This document shows positions 1 to 9,497 of a stretch of 64,000 nucleotides of DNA, piece after piece. Position 1 is the first letter of the stretch; each line of letters starts with the position of its first letter. The stretch is from Aureliella helgolandensis (GTDB lineage: Bacteria; Planctomycetota; Planctomycetia; Pirellulales; Pirellulaceae): contig NZ_CP036298.1 in the NCBI RefSeq assembly GCF_007752135.1, positions 8,362,501-8,426,500 on the forward strand. Reading direction: 5' to 3'. The notes beneath the pieces were generated by a model, which searched no databases, was not told the DNA's origin, and worked only from the letters and a program-made list of their open reading frames with translations. The position numbers were made by a program, and so were the translations under genes.

Positions 1-2
1 TG

Positions 3-920
3 GGGTTGGGGAACCTCAAGGTCGCAGACCCCGACAAGAAAAAATTCCCGCTGTGGAACGATCGCTTGCGGGATGCAATGCGCAAGGAAACTCACCTCTT
101 CTGCCAGGAGCTCATCCAGGAAGACCTGCCGCTGACCACACTGCTCAACGGCAATTTCACCTTCGTCAATCCTCGCTTGGCGGAGCTGTACGGGATGCAA
201 TTCGATGGGCGGGCTCCGGCAGACCTGTATCAGGTGGGGGACGATCAAAAGTCTCGGCGCAAGAATGATCGCAGCGGCGTCTACGAGGACGAGGATCGCT
301 GGATTCGCGTGGAGCTGCCGAGTGCACGCCGTGGCGTGCTGACTCAGGCCTCGATCCTGACGCTGACCTCCCATCCGACCACGACGAGCCCAGTGAAGCG
401 GGGTACCTGGATCCTAGAGAATATTTTTGGGGACCCACCTCCCCCAGCTCCACCCAATGTGCCTGCTTTTGGTGATACACAAACGGAGCATGGCAATTTG
501 AGCCTGCGGGAACAGCTGGCCATTCACCGCGCCAACCCGAGCTGTGCAAGCTGCCACAACGTCATGGACCCCCTTGGGCTGGGGTTCGAGCACTACGACC
601 CCATCGGTAGCTGGCGGGACAAGGACAACGGGCACGAGATCGACGCCGCTGGAAAGCTGGCCGATGGCCGCACATTCAACGGTTCCAATGAATTGGTTGC
701 GCTGCTGGAAAGCAGCATTCCCCAGATTTCTCGACATTTTTCGAGCAAGTTGCTGACCTACGCGCTGGGGCGGGGTTTAGAACCCTACGACTACTGTGCC
801 ATCGACGACATTACCGCCAGTGCTGCAGAAAACGAGTACCGGCTGTCAAGTTTTGTTCAAGCTGTTGTAACGAGCGAGCCGTTCAGTAAACGGCGAATTT
901 TTAGGGAGAATCAAGAATGA
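3..920 (+). CDS. DUF1592/DUF1588/DUF1585 family protein, C-terminal part (cut by window edge)
   Basis: The reading frame is open at the left edge, so only the last ~305 residues are present; family members are usually several hundred residues longer. The visible part has a DUF1592-like end, then a DUF1588-like segment (RGVLTQASILTLTSH, then a KRGTWILENIFG block), then a DUF1585-like segment containing a CxxCH haem-c type motif (CASCH) followed by MDPLGLGFEHYDPIG. In planctomycetes these proteins are secreted, predicted cytochrome-like proteins of unknown substrate. The stop overlaps the start of the DUF1552 gene by four bases, the pairing normally seen in this phylum, so the two are probably co-translated and work together. 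Confidence 0.9.
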   Translation, partial: GLGNLKVADPDKKKFPLWNDRLRDAMRKETHLFCQELIQEDLPLTTLLNGNFTFVNPRLAELYGMQFDGRAPADLYQVGDDQKSRRKNDRSGVYEDEDRWIRVELPSARRGVLTQASILTLTSHPTTTSPVKRGTWILENIFGDPPPPAPPNVPAFGDTQTEHGNLSLREQLAIHRANPSCASCHNVMDPLGLGFEHYDPIGSWRDKDNGHEIDAAGKLADGRTFNGSNELVALLESSIPQISRHFSSKLLTYALGRGLEPYDYCAIDDITASAAENEYRLSSFVQAVVTSEPFSKRRIFRENQE

Positions 921-2266
921 CCTCACCAAGAATATCACGCCGTACGCTGTTGCGTGGAACGAGTGCCGCTCTCGGACTTCCCATGTTGAACTGCATGCTG
1001 CCCAAAACGCGTCTGCTAGGGGCAACTCCAGCGGCAGCCAAGCCGCCGGTACGCCTAGCCTGGGTCTTTTTTCCCAATGGTACCAACCCCGACAGCTGGG
1101 AACCGAAGAAGACGGGTGCGGACTGGGAGCTGACTCCCTCGTTAGCCTCGTTGAAGGAGCATAAGCAGGACGTCTCGATTCTCAGCGGCTTGGCTCAGGT
1201 CAACGCGCGTTCGCTGGGAGACGGTCCAGGCGACCATGCCCGCAGTGCCGCCGCCTTTTTGACCGGTGCACACCCCGTCAAGACCAGCGGAGCGGACATG
1301 CGAGCGGGCAAGAGTGCCGATCAATTCGCCGCCGAGCACTATGGCCGCGCCACCCGGCTCGCATCGATCGAACTGGGAACCGAAGCGGGTCGTGCCGCCG
1401 GTTCCTGCGACAGTGGCTACGCCTGTGCCTATTCCAACAACATTTCATGGCGAACCTCCACCCAGCCGATGGCCAAGGAGGTCAATCCGAAACTGGCGTT
1501 TGAACGCTTGTTTGGCAACGGGGCCGTTGGCACGCAAACCGGCAAAAAAGAACTACTTTTCCAGCGATCCATCCTGGATATCGTGGCTGAAGACGCGGCC
1601 GACCTGCAGCGTTCTTTGGGCTACCAGGATCGCCAGAAGCTGGATGAGTACTTTACGAGCGTGCGAGACGTGGAACAGCGCATCGACCGCATGACCGAAC
1701 CACTGCCATTCGACGTCTCTGCGCAGCGGCCCGATGAAAAGCCTGAGGATATCCAGGAGCACATTCGGTTGATGTACGACCTGATGGTGTTGGCGTTCAA
1801 GACCGACACCACGCGCATTAGCACCTTCATGCTCGGCAACGAGGGAAGTGGTAAGTCGTACCCCATGATTGGGGTCAAGGAAGGGCACCACCAACTCTCC
1901 CACCACCAAAACGATCCCGATAAAGTTTCGAAGATTGCAGCCATCGACAAGTTCTTTGCCGATCAGTTTGCCTACTTCCTGCAAAAGATGAAGGATACGC
2001 CAGAGGGCGATGGCAACCTGCTCGACAATAGCCTGATTCTCTATGGTGGAGCCATTCGCGATGGAAATCGCCACGACCATCACGACTTGCCGATCTTGCT
2101 GGCCGGTCGCGGTGGCGGACGAGTCACCCCGGGACTGCACCGCCGCTTTGACAGCGAGACTCCCCTGAATAACCTCTATCTTTCGATGCTGGATATGGTG
2201 GGGGTCGATATCAAGGAATTCGGGGATAGCACCGGGCGCCTCGATCTCAACAGCTCGGTTGCCTAG
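917..2266 (+). CDS. DUF1552 family protein with twin-arginine signal
   Basis: The 449-residue product begins with a Tat-type signal (SRRTLLRGTSAALGLPML), so it is probably exported folded. The body matches the DUF1552 family: an early LAWVFFPNGTNPDSW block, a GLAQVNARSLGDGPGDHAR block and a late LYGGAIRDGNRHDHHDLPILLAG block. The biochemical function of DUF1552 is not established; genomic association with DUF1592 cytochrome-like proteins suggests a periplasmic redox or polymer-degrading role, which is inference. ATGA overlap with the upstream gene supports translational coupling and the chosen start. Length is typical of the family. Confidence 0.9.
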   Translation: MTSPRISRRTLLRGTSAALGLPMLNCMLPKTRLLGATPAAAKPPVRLAWVFFPNGTNPDSWEPKKTGADWELTPSLASLKEHKQDVSILSGLAQVNARSLGDGPGDHARSAAAFLTGAHPVKTSGADMRAGKSADQFAAEHYGRATRLASIELGTEAGRAAGSCDSGYACAYSNNISWRTSTQPMAKEVNPKLAFERLFGNGAVGTQTGKKELLFQRSILDIVAEDAADLQRSLGYQDRQKLDEYFTSVRDVEQRIDRMTEPLPFDVSAQRPDEKPEDIQEHIRLMYDLMVLAFKTDTTRISTFMLGNEGSGKSYPMIGVKEGHHQLSHHQNDPDKVSKIAAIDKFFADQFAYFLQKMKDTPEGDGNLLDNSLILYGGAIRDGNRHDHHDLPILLAGRGGGRVTPGLHRRFDSETPLNNLYLSMLDMVGVDIKEFGDSTGRLDLNSSVA

Positions 2267-2523
2267 TCCGCTGTGGCCTGCGCGGGCTGATGTGCAGAGG
2301 TCGCCCAAGTGGTGGCAAGACGCTTGCCACCAGTCTTTGGGGGTACTCCATGCTCCACAAACCGCGCCGATGAGCAGTTCGGGTGGGCGGAAACTCCTTG
2401 CCGGTTCCGCCCCGGCGGCCTGCGGTGCCTTTGCGAGAATGGGCGATCACGATAAGATCGTCTGTTGGTGATCGTGAGCGCGACGATCAGGCACCCCCAA
2501 GGCAAGAACGATCCCGAGACTTC

Positions 2524-4149
2524 ATGACAAAGCATATTTTCGTAACCGGCGGCGTCGTCAGCTCGATCGGTAAGGGGTTGACGAGTGCCTCAATTGGCAT
2601 GTTGCTGGAAGCTCGCGGGCTCCGCGTACGGATGCAAAAACTCGATCCGTACATCAATGTCGATCCGGGCACGATGAGCCCATACCAGCACGGCGAAGTC
2701 TACGTGCTCGACGACGGCAGCGAAACGGACCTCGACCTCGGGCACTACGAACGATTTACCGAGGGGCCGCTGACTCGCGATTCCAACTACACCACCGGTC
2801 AAATCTACCTGTCGGTGATTGAGAAGGAGCGCAAGGGCCAATTCTTAGGGAAAACCGTCCAAGTCATTCCCCACATCACCGACGAGATCAAAAGCGTCAT
2901 TCGTAAAGTGGGCGAAAAAGATGTCGATGTCGTCATTACCGAAATCGGGGGAACGGTCGGCGATATCGAAAGTCTCCCGTTCCTGGAAGCCATACGGCAG
3001 TACCCCCTGATCGCTGGCAAAGAGAACTGCCTGTTCATTCACTTGACCCTCGTGCCCTACCTCAAAGCAGCCGGCGAGCTCAAGACCAAGCCGACTCAGC
3101 ACTCGGTCGGGCAACTGCGTCAAATTGGAATCCAGCCCGATATCCTGATCTGCCGCTGTGAGCAGTCCATTTCGCGTGACGAACGCGAGAAGATTGCCTT
3201 GTTCTGCAATTTGCCAACCCAAGCGGTCATCGAGGAGCGGGATAAAGATTTTTCGATCTATGAGGTACCACTGAGCCTCGTCTCCAACGGCCTGGACGAA
3301 CAGATTTGCCAGCGTCTCGGCCTGTCGACCCAGGCTCCGAACCTCGATCCCTACAACGACATTCTTCACCGCCTGCGGAATCCCAAGCATGAGATTAGCA
3401 TCGCTGTCGTTGGGAAATACGCCGAGCACAAAGATGCTTACAAGTCGATCTACGAATCGCTCGATCACGCCGGCATCCATCACCATGCCCAAATCCGTGT
3501 CGGTCGTATCCAAAGTGCAGATATAGAGGACGAGGGCCCTGAAAGTCTGCTCGCCGGATACGATGGCATCCTTGTTCCCGGTGGTTTTGGCGAACGCGGT
3601 ATTGAAGGCAAGGTCCAAGCGGTGCGCTACGCGCGGGAAAAGGGCATTCCCTTCTTTGGAATATGCTTGGGCATGCAGTGCGCTGTCATCGAGTACGGCC
3701 GCAATGTCTTAGGACTCGATCGCGCCCACTCGACCGAGTTCGACAAGGATACCCCGCACCCGGTCATTTGCCTGCTCAACGAACAACGCGAGATTACGCA
3801 CAAGGGTGGCACCATGCGTCTGGGAAGCCAACCCGCCGTACTCGCCAAACCGTCTCGCTCCCATACGTCCTATGGAAGCGATACCGTCGCCGAGCGCCAC
3901 CGCCATCGCTACGAATTCAACAACGTCTACCGTCAACAATTCATCGACCACGGGCTCCAATTCACAGGCACCAGCCCCGATGGCGAATTGGTGGAAATCG
4001 TGGAATTGGTCGATCACCCCTGGTTCTTGGCCGTACAATTTCACCCTGAGTTTAAATCCAAGCCCACGAAGGCTCATCCGCTCTTTGCAGGCTTCGTGGA
4101 AGCGACCACTCAACGGCGGGCAAGTCGCCAGCCCAAACCCAATCCGTAG
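2524..4149 (+). CDS. pyrG: CTP synthase
   Basis: CTP synthase converts UTP to CTP using ATP and glutamine, the last step of de novo pyrimidine nucleotide synthesis in the cytosol. The protein opens with the family signature [18 protein letters not shown] and has the N-terminal amidoligase domain (to about residue 270), followed by a class I glutamine amidotransferase domain with the nucleophile in FFGICLGMQ and the His-Glu pair in VQFHPEFKS. Its 541 residues match the usual length. An open frame extends upstream to 2383, but the start at 2524 is chosen because conserved sequence begins exactly there and the upstream extension has no family character. It stands alone between the DUF1552 gene and the DUF1844 gene. 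Confidence 0.97.
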   Translation: MTKHIFVTGGVVSSIGKGLTSASIGMLLEARGLRVRMQKLDPYINVDPGTMSPYQHGEVYVLDDGSETDLDLGHYERFTEGPLTRDSNYTTGQIYLSVIEKERKGQFLGKTVQVIPHITDEIKSVIRKVGEKDVDVVITEIGGTVGDIESLPFLEAIRQYPLIAGKENCLFIHLTLVPYLKAAGELKTKPTQHSVGQLRQIGIQPDILICRCEQSISRDEREKIALFCNLPTQAVIEERDKDFSIYEVPLSLVSNGLDEQICQRLGLSTQAPNLDPYNDILHRLRNPKHEISIAVVGKYAEHKDAYKSIYESLDHAGIHHHAQIRVGRIQSADIEDEGPESLLAGYDGILVPGGFGERGIEGKVQAVRYAREKGIPFFGICLGMQCAVIEYGRNVLGLDRAHSTEFDKDTPHPVICLLNEQREITHKGGTMRLGSQPAVLAKPSRSHTSYGSDTVAERHRHRYEFNNVYRQQFIDHGLQFTGTSPDGELVEIVELVDHPWFLAVQFHPEFKSKPTKAHPLFAGFVEATTQRRASRQPKPNP

Positions 4150-4205
4150 ACTCCAGATCCAAAACGCGACAACTATTTTCAACGCGCCACAGTAGAGGGG
4201 ATGAA

Positions 4206-4643
4206 ATGCCGAACGACGATCAAGAACCAAAGATTATCATCGATGAAGACTGGAAGAGCCAAGTCGAACGCGAGCGATCGGAACTTGCTGCCAAAGATCA
4301 AGAATCGGAAACTTCATCCGACGATCAAGTGAAAACCAACGACGATGATGCGACTTCAACAGGTGGCTCCACTGAACAACTCCCACCTGCCTCGCTCCCA
4401 CTGCTGATCACGACGCTCGTCACCCAATCAATGGCCGCTATGGGACAGATCCCTGGAGACGACGGCAACCCCATGCCCGTCAATCTCAATTACGCAAAGC
4501 ACTTCATTGACCTGCTAGCGGTACTCGAGGAAAAGACGAAGGGTAACCTTAGCGAGGACGAAAAGGGCTATATCGACGAAGCCCTGCACCAAATGCGGCT
4601 ACTCTACGTCTCCGCAACCCAAGCGTCCTCCTCCCAAGAATAA
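4206..4643 (+). CDS. DUF1844 family protein
   Basis: This 145-residue protein has an acidic, low-complexity N-terminal half (Asp/Glu/Ser/Thr rich, residues ~1-60) and a C-terminal helical domain that begins LPLLITTLVTQSMAAMGQIP and includes an NYAKHFIDLLAVLEEKTKGN segment, the pattern of DUF1844. The family is widespread in planctomycetes and some other phyla and has no established function; a small cytosolic protein is expected, since there is no signal peptide or membrane segment. It begins 56 bases after pyrG in the same direction and may be co-transcribed. The purine-rich GAGGGG ahead of the ATG supports the start. Confidence 0.85.
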   Translation: MPNDDQEPKIIIDEDWKSQVERERSELAAKDQESETSSDDQVKTNDDDATSTGGSTEQLPPASLPLLITTLVTQSMAAMGQIPGDDGNPMPVNLNYAKHFIDLLAVLEEKTKGNLSEDEKGYIDEALHQMRLLYVSATQASSSQE

Positions 4644-4673
4644 CGTCCACTTTGGGCGAGCGCATCGCACCGC

Positions 4674-4743
4674 GTGTCCCCATCGCAACCTCCCGCGAAA
4701 CCAGGTCACCAGCAGTGAACGGGTTGCGCGGTGACCGGGACAC
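4674..4743. repeat. nested inverted repeats in intergenic spacer
   Basis: Between the DUF1844 gene and the protease gene, GTGTCCC (4674-4680) is complementary to GGGACAC (4737-4743) and CGCAACC (4684-4690) to GGTTGCG (4722-4728). A third pair, GGTCACC (4704-4710) and GGTGACC (4730-4736), would compete with or replace the outer pairing. No T-run follows, so a simple intrinsic terminator is not supported. It could be a processed spacer structure or a regulatory leader for the protease gene. Confidence 0.4.
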
Positions 4744-4893
4744 ACGTTGTCTTGGGTTGCAAGCGGCAAACTGAAACACAAGCCCCCCCGAACCAGGCAG
4801 TCTTCCCTCCTCAGAAGTTGCACTCCTGTGTGGGATGAAATAGACTTAGGAATCGGTTTCTGGGACAGATGCAATGGGGCGTGAGGGCTGGAG

Positions 4894-7023
4894 ATGGGCA
4901 AATTTCAAACTGTCACGTGCCCGAACTGTTCGGGCACGTTCAAGCTCCCATCCCAAAGTGAACCGTTGACTGCGGTTATCTGCCCAACCTGTCATCACCC
5001 GCTCCAGGCAGATGGCAAAGCAAACCGTCCTGACCTCCTGATTCGAGCAGAAATTGTAGAAGCGCCAGCCATGGCGACGGCGCTTCCTGGCTTGAACACG
5101 ATCGATTCCCCGGTGAGTGCAAATCCCTCGCCCCGTTTTCCCCAACCCTCAGCGCGGCGCGAGAATCGCCCTGTGCGCAAGTCCGTGTTATGGTTCATTC
5201 CGGTGGTGCTGCTGAGCCTGTTACTTGTCGGAATCATTGGCTGGGGAGAATTTCGATTTAGCCTGCCCGCTGAAATGTTCTCCGCGTTTTTCCCTCTGGA
5301 CCACTCGGATGATGCTCCACCTCCATCCCCCAAGATTTCCGGTGGAGTGCTGAGCTCTGGCTTGCAAGAGACGCCCCAGGCACCGCAATTAGCTTCTGCC
5401 ACTCCAGCCGCGTTGCCCCTCCACAGCCAGCCCTCGAATCAGCAAGCGCGTCCCAGTGCTGCTCCACCTGTCGCCAGTGCGATCGGTAAACAAGAAGACG
5501 CGGATACGAACACCCTGGTAGACTCAAACGTCACGGCCATCGCCACGCTCGCGGATGTGATTGAACTGGCGGAAAAGAGTGTCGTGCGACTGGAAGTCCG
5601 TGGTGTCGACGGCGAGAGTTTGGGCAGTGGGTTTGTGGTGGACACAGAGGGTACATTTATTACTAATTGCCACGTTCTGGCTGGGGCACACACGGCAGTC
5701 GCTCATTTCCCCAACGGTATATCATCCACGGTCACTGGCACACTACTGATCGATACATCCCGAGACATCGTGGTCGGACGTCTGTCGGGAAAAGATGCTC
5801 CCGCGATCTCGATTGCCAACGAACTCCCTCGCAAAGGCGAACGCGTTACCGCACTCGGCGCACCCCATGGCCTAGCCTTTACAGCGACCAATGGAATCAT
5901 CAGTGCCGTCCGCGCCGCAGAGGAAATCGGCCCGAAGCGGCAGGGGACTTGGATTCAAATCGACGCGGCCCTGTCACCTGGCAATAGCGGCGGCCCCTTG
6001 ATCAATTCCCGTGGCGAAGTCGTGGGCATGAGCACTTTGGCATCTCAGGGCACCTCCCAAAACTTAAACTTTGGCATTTCGGGGCGCGACATTGACGAAT
6101 CGCTAGGCCGCGCAATGACCGCCACACTCCAATCGCTCTCCGAGGGCGTCGCTAAGGTCCGCATGGAAGACGGACAGACTGGAGCTGGAGAGAATCCGGA
6201 CCAAATCCTAGGCTTAGCAGCCATCGCTCCCGCAGCGTTTGAAGCCTACATTCAGGCTGGCGAAAAGGAATTCAAAGATCTCCTACTGGGCCTCAGAAGC
6301 GAATCAGCGCGCTTGAACACGGCCCTGAAGGAGGCGCGTAGAGGGGCGACCTTCATTCCGCCCAATCTACAGCAGGAGGGAGGCGCCGTTGTCCGCATGG
6401 TCGGTCCCAATCGGCGTTCCCATCGCTGGTTCTTCCAGTCAGAGCAGGTCAAACAAACAGCCATCGAGCACTTGCAAAAAAGGATCAAAACCTACGCCCG
6501 CTTGAGAACAGAGATCGAGAGTCCCGAAGACTCCGAATCGCTTCACGCGCTATTGTGGAACTATGGACCGCCGCTGGAAGTCCGCGCCGACCACTCCATC
6601 GGTTACGTCAGCGACCTGCTGGTTCTGCACGCCTTCAACGCCCATGATGTGTTGGTCATGCTCAATGAAACTCCCTTCTTGTTGTGGGCCCCTTCGACCA
6701 CGGGCATGTCGTCCGGAGAGATCCTTTCGGGCCCCGTCTATGTCAATGGAACCGCCACCACAGAGCTGCGCAATGGGCTAACGACTTCAGTTACCGTCTT
6801 GCAATTGGTCTCGGAGCAGCAACTCCGGGAATCCGTAGAAAACCACCTCGGCGCGCGCGAGGAATTTCGGCTATGGAGTGACAAGACGGGTACCTTCACT
6901 GTTGAGGCTAAGATCCTAGGCCAGAACGTTTCGGAAGTGGTCCTACAGCGGCGTGACGGCTCAATCATCACCGTTCCCATCGCCTCTCTCTCGGAGGCAG
7001 ATCAAGCTCGCATAGAGCTTTAG
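4894..7023 (+). CDS. membrane-anchored trypsin-like (S1C) serine protease with zinc-ribbon and SHD1 domains
   Basis: The 709-residue protein has a modular layout. An N-terminal zinc-ribbon of the MJ0042 type carries Cys9, Cys12, Cys30 and Cys33. A single transmembrane segment lies around residues 91-113, followed by a Pro/Ser/Ala-rich linker. A trypsin-like domain (about 220-400) has an HtrA-like triad: His260 in TNCHVLAG, Asp291 in SRDIVVG and Ser365 in SPGNSGGPL. A ~150-residue region of unknown fold follows, and the last ~55 residues (YGMEW-like start LWSDKTGTFTVEA, ending EADQARIEL) resemble the SHD1 module common in planctomycete proteins. No PDZ domain is visible, unlike DegP/HtrA. The protease domain is probably extracytoplasmic and the zinc-ribbon cytosolic; the target is unknown. 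Confidence 0.85.
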   Translation: MGKFQTVTCPNCSGTFKLPSQSEPLTAVICPTCHHPLQADGKANRPDLLIRAEIVEAPAMATALPGLNTIDSPVSANPSPRFPQPSARRENRPVRKSVLWFIPVVLLSLLLVGIIGWGEFRFSLPAEMFSAFFPLDHSDDAPPPSPKISGGVLSSGLQETPQAPQLASATPAALPLHSQPSNQQARPSAAPPVASAIGKQEDADTNTLVDSNVTAIATLADVIELAEKSVVRLEVRGVDGESLGSGFVVDTEGTFITNCHVLAGAHTAVAHFPNGISSTVTGTLLIDTSRDIVVGRLSGKDAPAISIANELPRKGERVTALGAPHGLAFTATNGIISAVRAAEEIGPKRQGTWIQIDAALSPGNSGGPLINSRGEVVGMSTLASQGTSQNLNFGISGRDIDESLGRAMTATLQSLSEGVAKVRMEDGQTGAGENPDQILGLAAIAPAAFEAYIQAGEKEFKDLLLGLRSESARLNTALKEARRGATFIPPNLQQEGGAVVRMVGPNRRSHRWFFQSEQVKQTAIEHLQKRIKTYARLRTEIESPEDSESLHALLWNYGPPLEVRADHSIGYVSDLLVLHAFNAHDVLVMLNETPFLLWAPSTTGMSSGEILSGPVYVNGTATTELRNGLTTSVTVLQLVSEQQLRESVENHLGAREEFRLWSDKTGTFTVEAKILGQNVSEVVLQRRDGSIITVPIASLSEADQARIEL

Positions 7024-7444
7024 AAGCCTAGTGTTTGTGTTAGGGCTTCATCGCTTAAGCCAAGTTTCGGGATCCATGCTGCGCGCGATCCGGGCCGTAG
7101 GGCACAAGCGTTAGTAACTTGCAGTTTGGGTAACTTGCAAGTTGTGGAGAACTCCCTAGCCGGGTTTGGGTATCGGGAAAATACCAGCGTTGGCGAGCGT
7201 GCAAGCCGGCCAAGAAGAAAAACAGTGCCCTGGCAGCGCCACACCGTCCCTAAAGTGCGAAGCCTCCGCGGCGGCACTGCTCCATATTTGACCGGCCTCC
7301 TTGTTCCTACGCACTCGGGCAAGCCATGGCCAAAGATCCGGCGTAGGGAAGTTTTTGGGTTTATGCTAGAATGACTGCCTTAATCCCGCTTCCAGCATTC
7401 TGTGGTTCCCTGGCTTTCCCTACTCCCGAACGAAGGTTCACGCG
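7024..7444. other. intergenic region without a supported gene
   Basis: This 421-base spacer separates the protease gene from the antiporter gene. A short open frame at 7126-7374 has no recognisable motif and no ribosome binding site. A nine-base direct repeat (TAACTTGCA) occurs near 7110-7140. The promoter for the antiporter gene probably lies here, but no -35/-10 pair could be assigned with confidence. Confidence 0.5.
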
Positions 7445-9139
7445 ATGCCGGACGCTCTGCCTTTTGAGCTGCATTCCGCGGTTGCCTTTGGATTGCTCCT
7501 GCTGGCGGCACTGCTTGGGGGGATCGTCGCCGATCTCCTGCGGGTCCCGAAAGTCACCGCTTATCTTTTGGCGGGAGTGCTGGTTGGCCCCAGCATCGCA
7601 CACTGGATCACAACCGACCAACTCCACCACTTTGCCCCGCTTACCAAGCTTGCGATGGCCTTGGTGCTACTGGAACTCGGATATCAGTTTCCGTTGGCCC
7701 ACCTGCGGCCTATCCTGAGGCATGCGCTGTGGCTGAGCCTGGGAGAACTCGTGACGACCTTCGTACTCGTCACTTCAGCAGTACTCCTGTTTGATGGTGG
7801 CTGGGCCATGGCAGTACTGCTCGGTGCCCTAGCCCTAGCCACAGCCCCAGCGACCACCGTACTGGTCTTCAAGGAATCCAATTCGGAAGGCCCGGTCACC
7901 GAGCTTGCGGGTGTCTTGGTAGCTTTCAACAACATTGCTGCCATTATTGGCTTTGAAGTCTTATTCATTACGGCCCAGATGATGTCGGGCGATTTCGAGG
8001 GCCCTGCCCTGCCTGTCTTTGGGCGGCTTCTGGCCGACCTGGGCGGCGCGACACTCATGGGACTCCTCGCCGGATTGACCATCAGCTACGGTAGTGGACT
8101 GCTCAATCGTCGGCGATGGCTAGTGATGATTCTAGCTGTGGCAATCCTACTGCTAGGTCTGTGCGAAACATGGCACCTGCCCTACATGCTGACCTTCCTG
8201 GTGGCAGGGATGGTGATTGTGAATACGTCAGAATCAACCGGCCCACTCTTGCTGGAGCAAGAGAAGATTGCAGGTCTGCTGGTGGTCGTCTTCTTTACCG
8301 TGCACGGGGCCGAACTCGACTTGGCAGCATTCCTGAGCGCCGGACTACTGGGCGTCGTCTACATCGTCGCTCGCTCTGCGGGAAAGATTTTTGGGTTGAG
8401 GTGGGCGGCTCATTTGCGCGGCGAAGCGGCCACGGTGCGACGGTATTTGGGAAGTTGCATGTTGGCCCAAGCCGGCGCCGCCATTGCGCTAGCTCTGGTA
8501 GCCGCAGAGCGCTGGCCCGCCGTTGGCACTCAGATCCAAGTCATCATCTTGGGATCAGTCGTCTTCTTTGAAATTGTTGGCCCGATCTGTATTCGCTGGG
8601 CAGTCCTCAAGGCGGGCGAGGTACCCTTGGCACAGGCCATCTCCCACCGCACCGAATCCGCATCCAGCCAAGCTGGCAAGATGTGGCACCATGGCCGCGA
8701 AGCACTCGGTTTGAAGCAGAAGCAGCCCCCCAACGTACAGAACATGGTGGTTCGAGATCTGTTGCGAGCTGGCGTCACCGGTTTGAAGCAAACCGCCAAT
8801 TTCGATCAAGTCGTGAATTACATCCAACGCAGCCATGACAACACCTACATGGTCGTCAATTCACAGCAGCAGATGGTCGGCGTTATTCGCTATAACCAGC
8901 TGAGTGATACCTTCTTCGATTCTTCGATCGACAATCTAGTCCGCGCCGAAGATTTGACCAGTCCTATCGATCTGGCCGTATATCCCGACGAACCGCTGAG
9001 TCGCGCTGCCGAGGTTTTTCGCTCGAGTTCCGATGACGTTTTGCCGGTGATTTCCCGCGACGAGCCCTCACGATTGCTGGGCGTGATCCGCCGTGGCGAC
9101 CTGACCTCCCTGGCAGTCCGCTTCCGCCCGGCGAACTAA
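7445..9139 (+). CDS. Kef/CPA2-type cation:proton antiporter with CBS domains
   Basis: The N-terminal ~390 residues are a dense series of hydrophobic segments with the CPA2 (KefB/KefC-like) pattern: LLLAALLGGIVADLLRVPK at the start, then KVTAYLLAGVLVGPS, and an ALALATAPATTVLVFKE segment in the ion-path region. The C-terminal part (about 430-564) lacks a clear RCK/TrkA-N nucleotide-binding domain and instead has two CBS-like repeats (FDQVVNYIQRSHDNTYMVV and SRAAEVFRSSSDDVLPVIS). It probably exchanges K+ or Na+ for H+ across the inner membrane, with the CBS pair gating by an adenine nucleotide; ion specificity cannot be read from sequence. It is monocistronic on both sides. Confidence 0.85.
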   Translation: MPDALPFELHSAVAFGLLLLAALLGGIVADLLRVPKVTAYLLAGVLVGPSIAHWITTDQLHHFAPLTKLAMALVLLELGYQFPLAHLRPILRHALWLSLGELVTTFVLVTSAVLLFDGGWAMAVLLGALALATAPATTVLVFKESNSEGPVTELAGVLVAFNNIAAIIGFEVLFITAQMMSGDFEGPALPVFGRLLADLGGATLMGLLAGLTISYGSGLLNRRRWLVMILAVAILLLGLCETWHLPYMLTFLVAGMVIVNTSESTGPLLLEQEKIAGLLVVVFFTVHGAELDLAAFLSAGLLGVVYIVARSAGKIFGLRWAAHLRGEAATVRRYLGSCMLAQAGAAIALALVAAERWPAVGTQIQVIILGSVVFFEIVGPICIRWAVLKAGEVPLAQAISHRTESASSQAGKMWHHGREALGLKQKQPPNVQNMVVRDLLRAGVTGLKQTANFDQVVNYIQRSHDNTYMVVNSQQQMVGVIRYNQLSDTFFDSSIDNLVRAEDLTSPIDLAVYPDEPLSRAAEVFRSSSDDVLPVISRDEPSRLLGVIRRGDLTSLAVRFRPAN

Positions 9140-9497
9140 GTGGCTGAAACAGGCGGTGGGACAACTCCGCTTCCGCCGGGCTTGCCCCGGATCGGAGCGC
9201 ACAACTGATAGCTACCACTAAACCAATACCGAACGACGGCCTGCGTTGCGGGCTTATCCCGGCGGAGCCAACGACTTCATTGGATCCAAGTCCAATGCGC
9301 TGTCCCGAGATTTTTGCAACCCAGTATTGAGATCCGTGCTAAACCATGTATTACAGCCGCCCTATCGATGCAATACCCTGTTCGCATTCAGTCGCAGCTC
9401 CAGCGTCTCAGAGAAATCGATCCGTCAACTTCTATTGAAGTAAAAAATCCGTATCACCATTCTCCACCGGTGCAGAGGAATCCGAATCTTTGTCAAG
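9140..9497. other. intergenic region between convergent genes
   Basis: This 358-base spacer lies between the antiporter gene and the convergent orphan gene. Short open frames at 9246-9443 and 9314-9529 have no coding character. No hairpin with a T-run was found. Base composition drops towards A/T at its right end, in line with the accessory patch that follows. Confidence 0.45.

Noticed and set aside
1553-2308. 251-residue minus-strand frame over the DUF1552 gene
   Set aside because: It is a mirror of the conserved DUF1552 coding sequence; no domain pattern of its own.
2383-2523. 47-residue N-terminal extension of CTP synthase
   Set aside because: The conserved start [10 protein letters not shown] begins at 2524; the extension is non-conserved and spans likely promoter sequence.
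2845-3618. 257-residue minus-strand frame over pyrG
   Set aside because: Antisense shadow of a highly conserved gene.
7126-7374. 82-residue open frame in the spacer before the antiporter
   Set aside because: No ribosome binding site, no motif and Arg/Pro-rich composition typical of noncoding GC-rich DNA.
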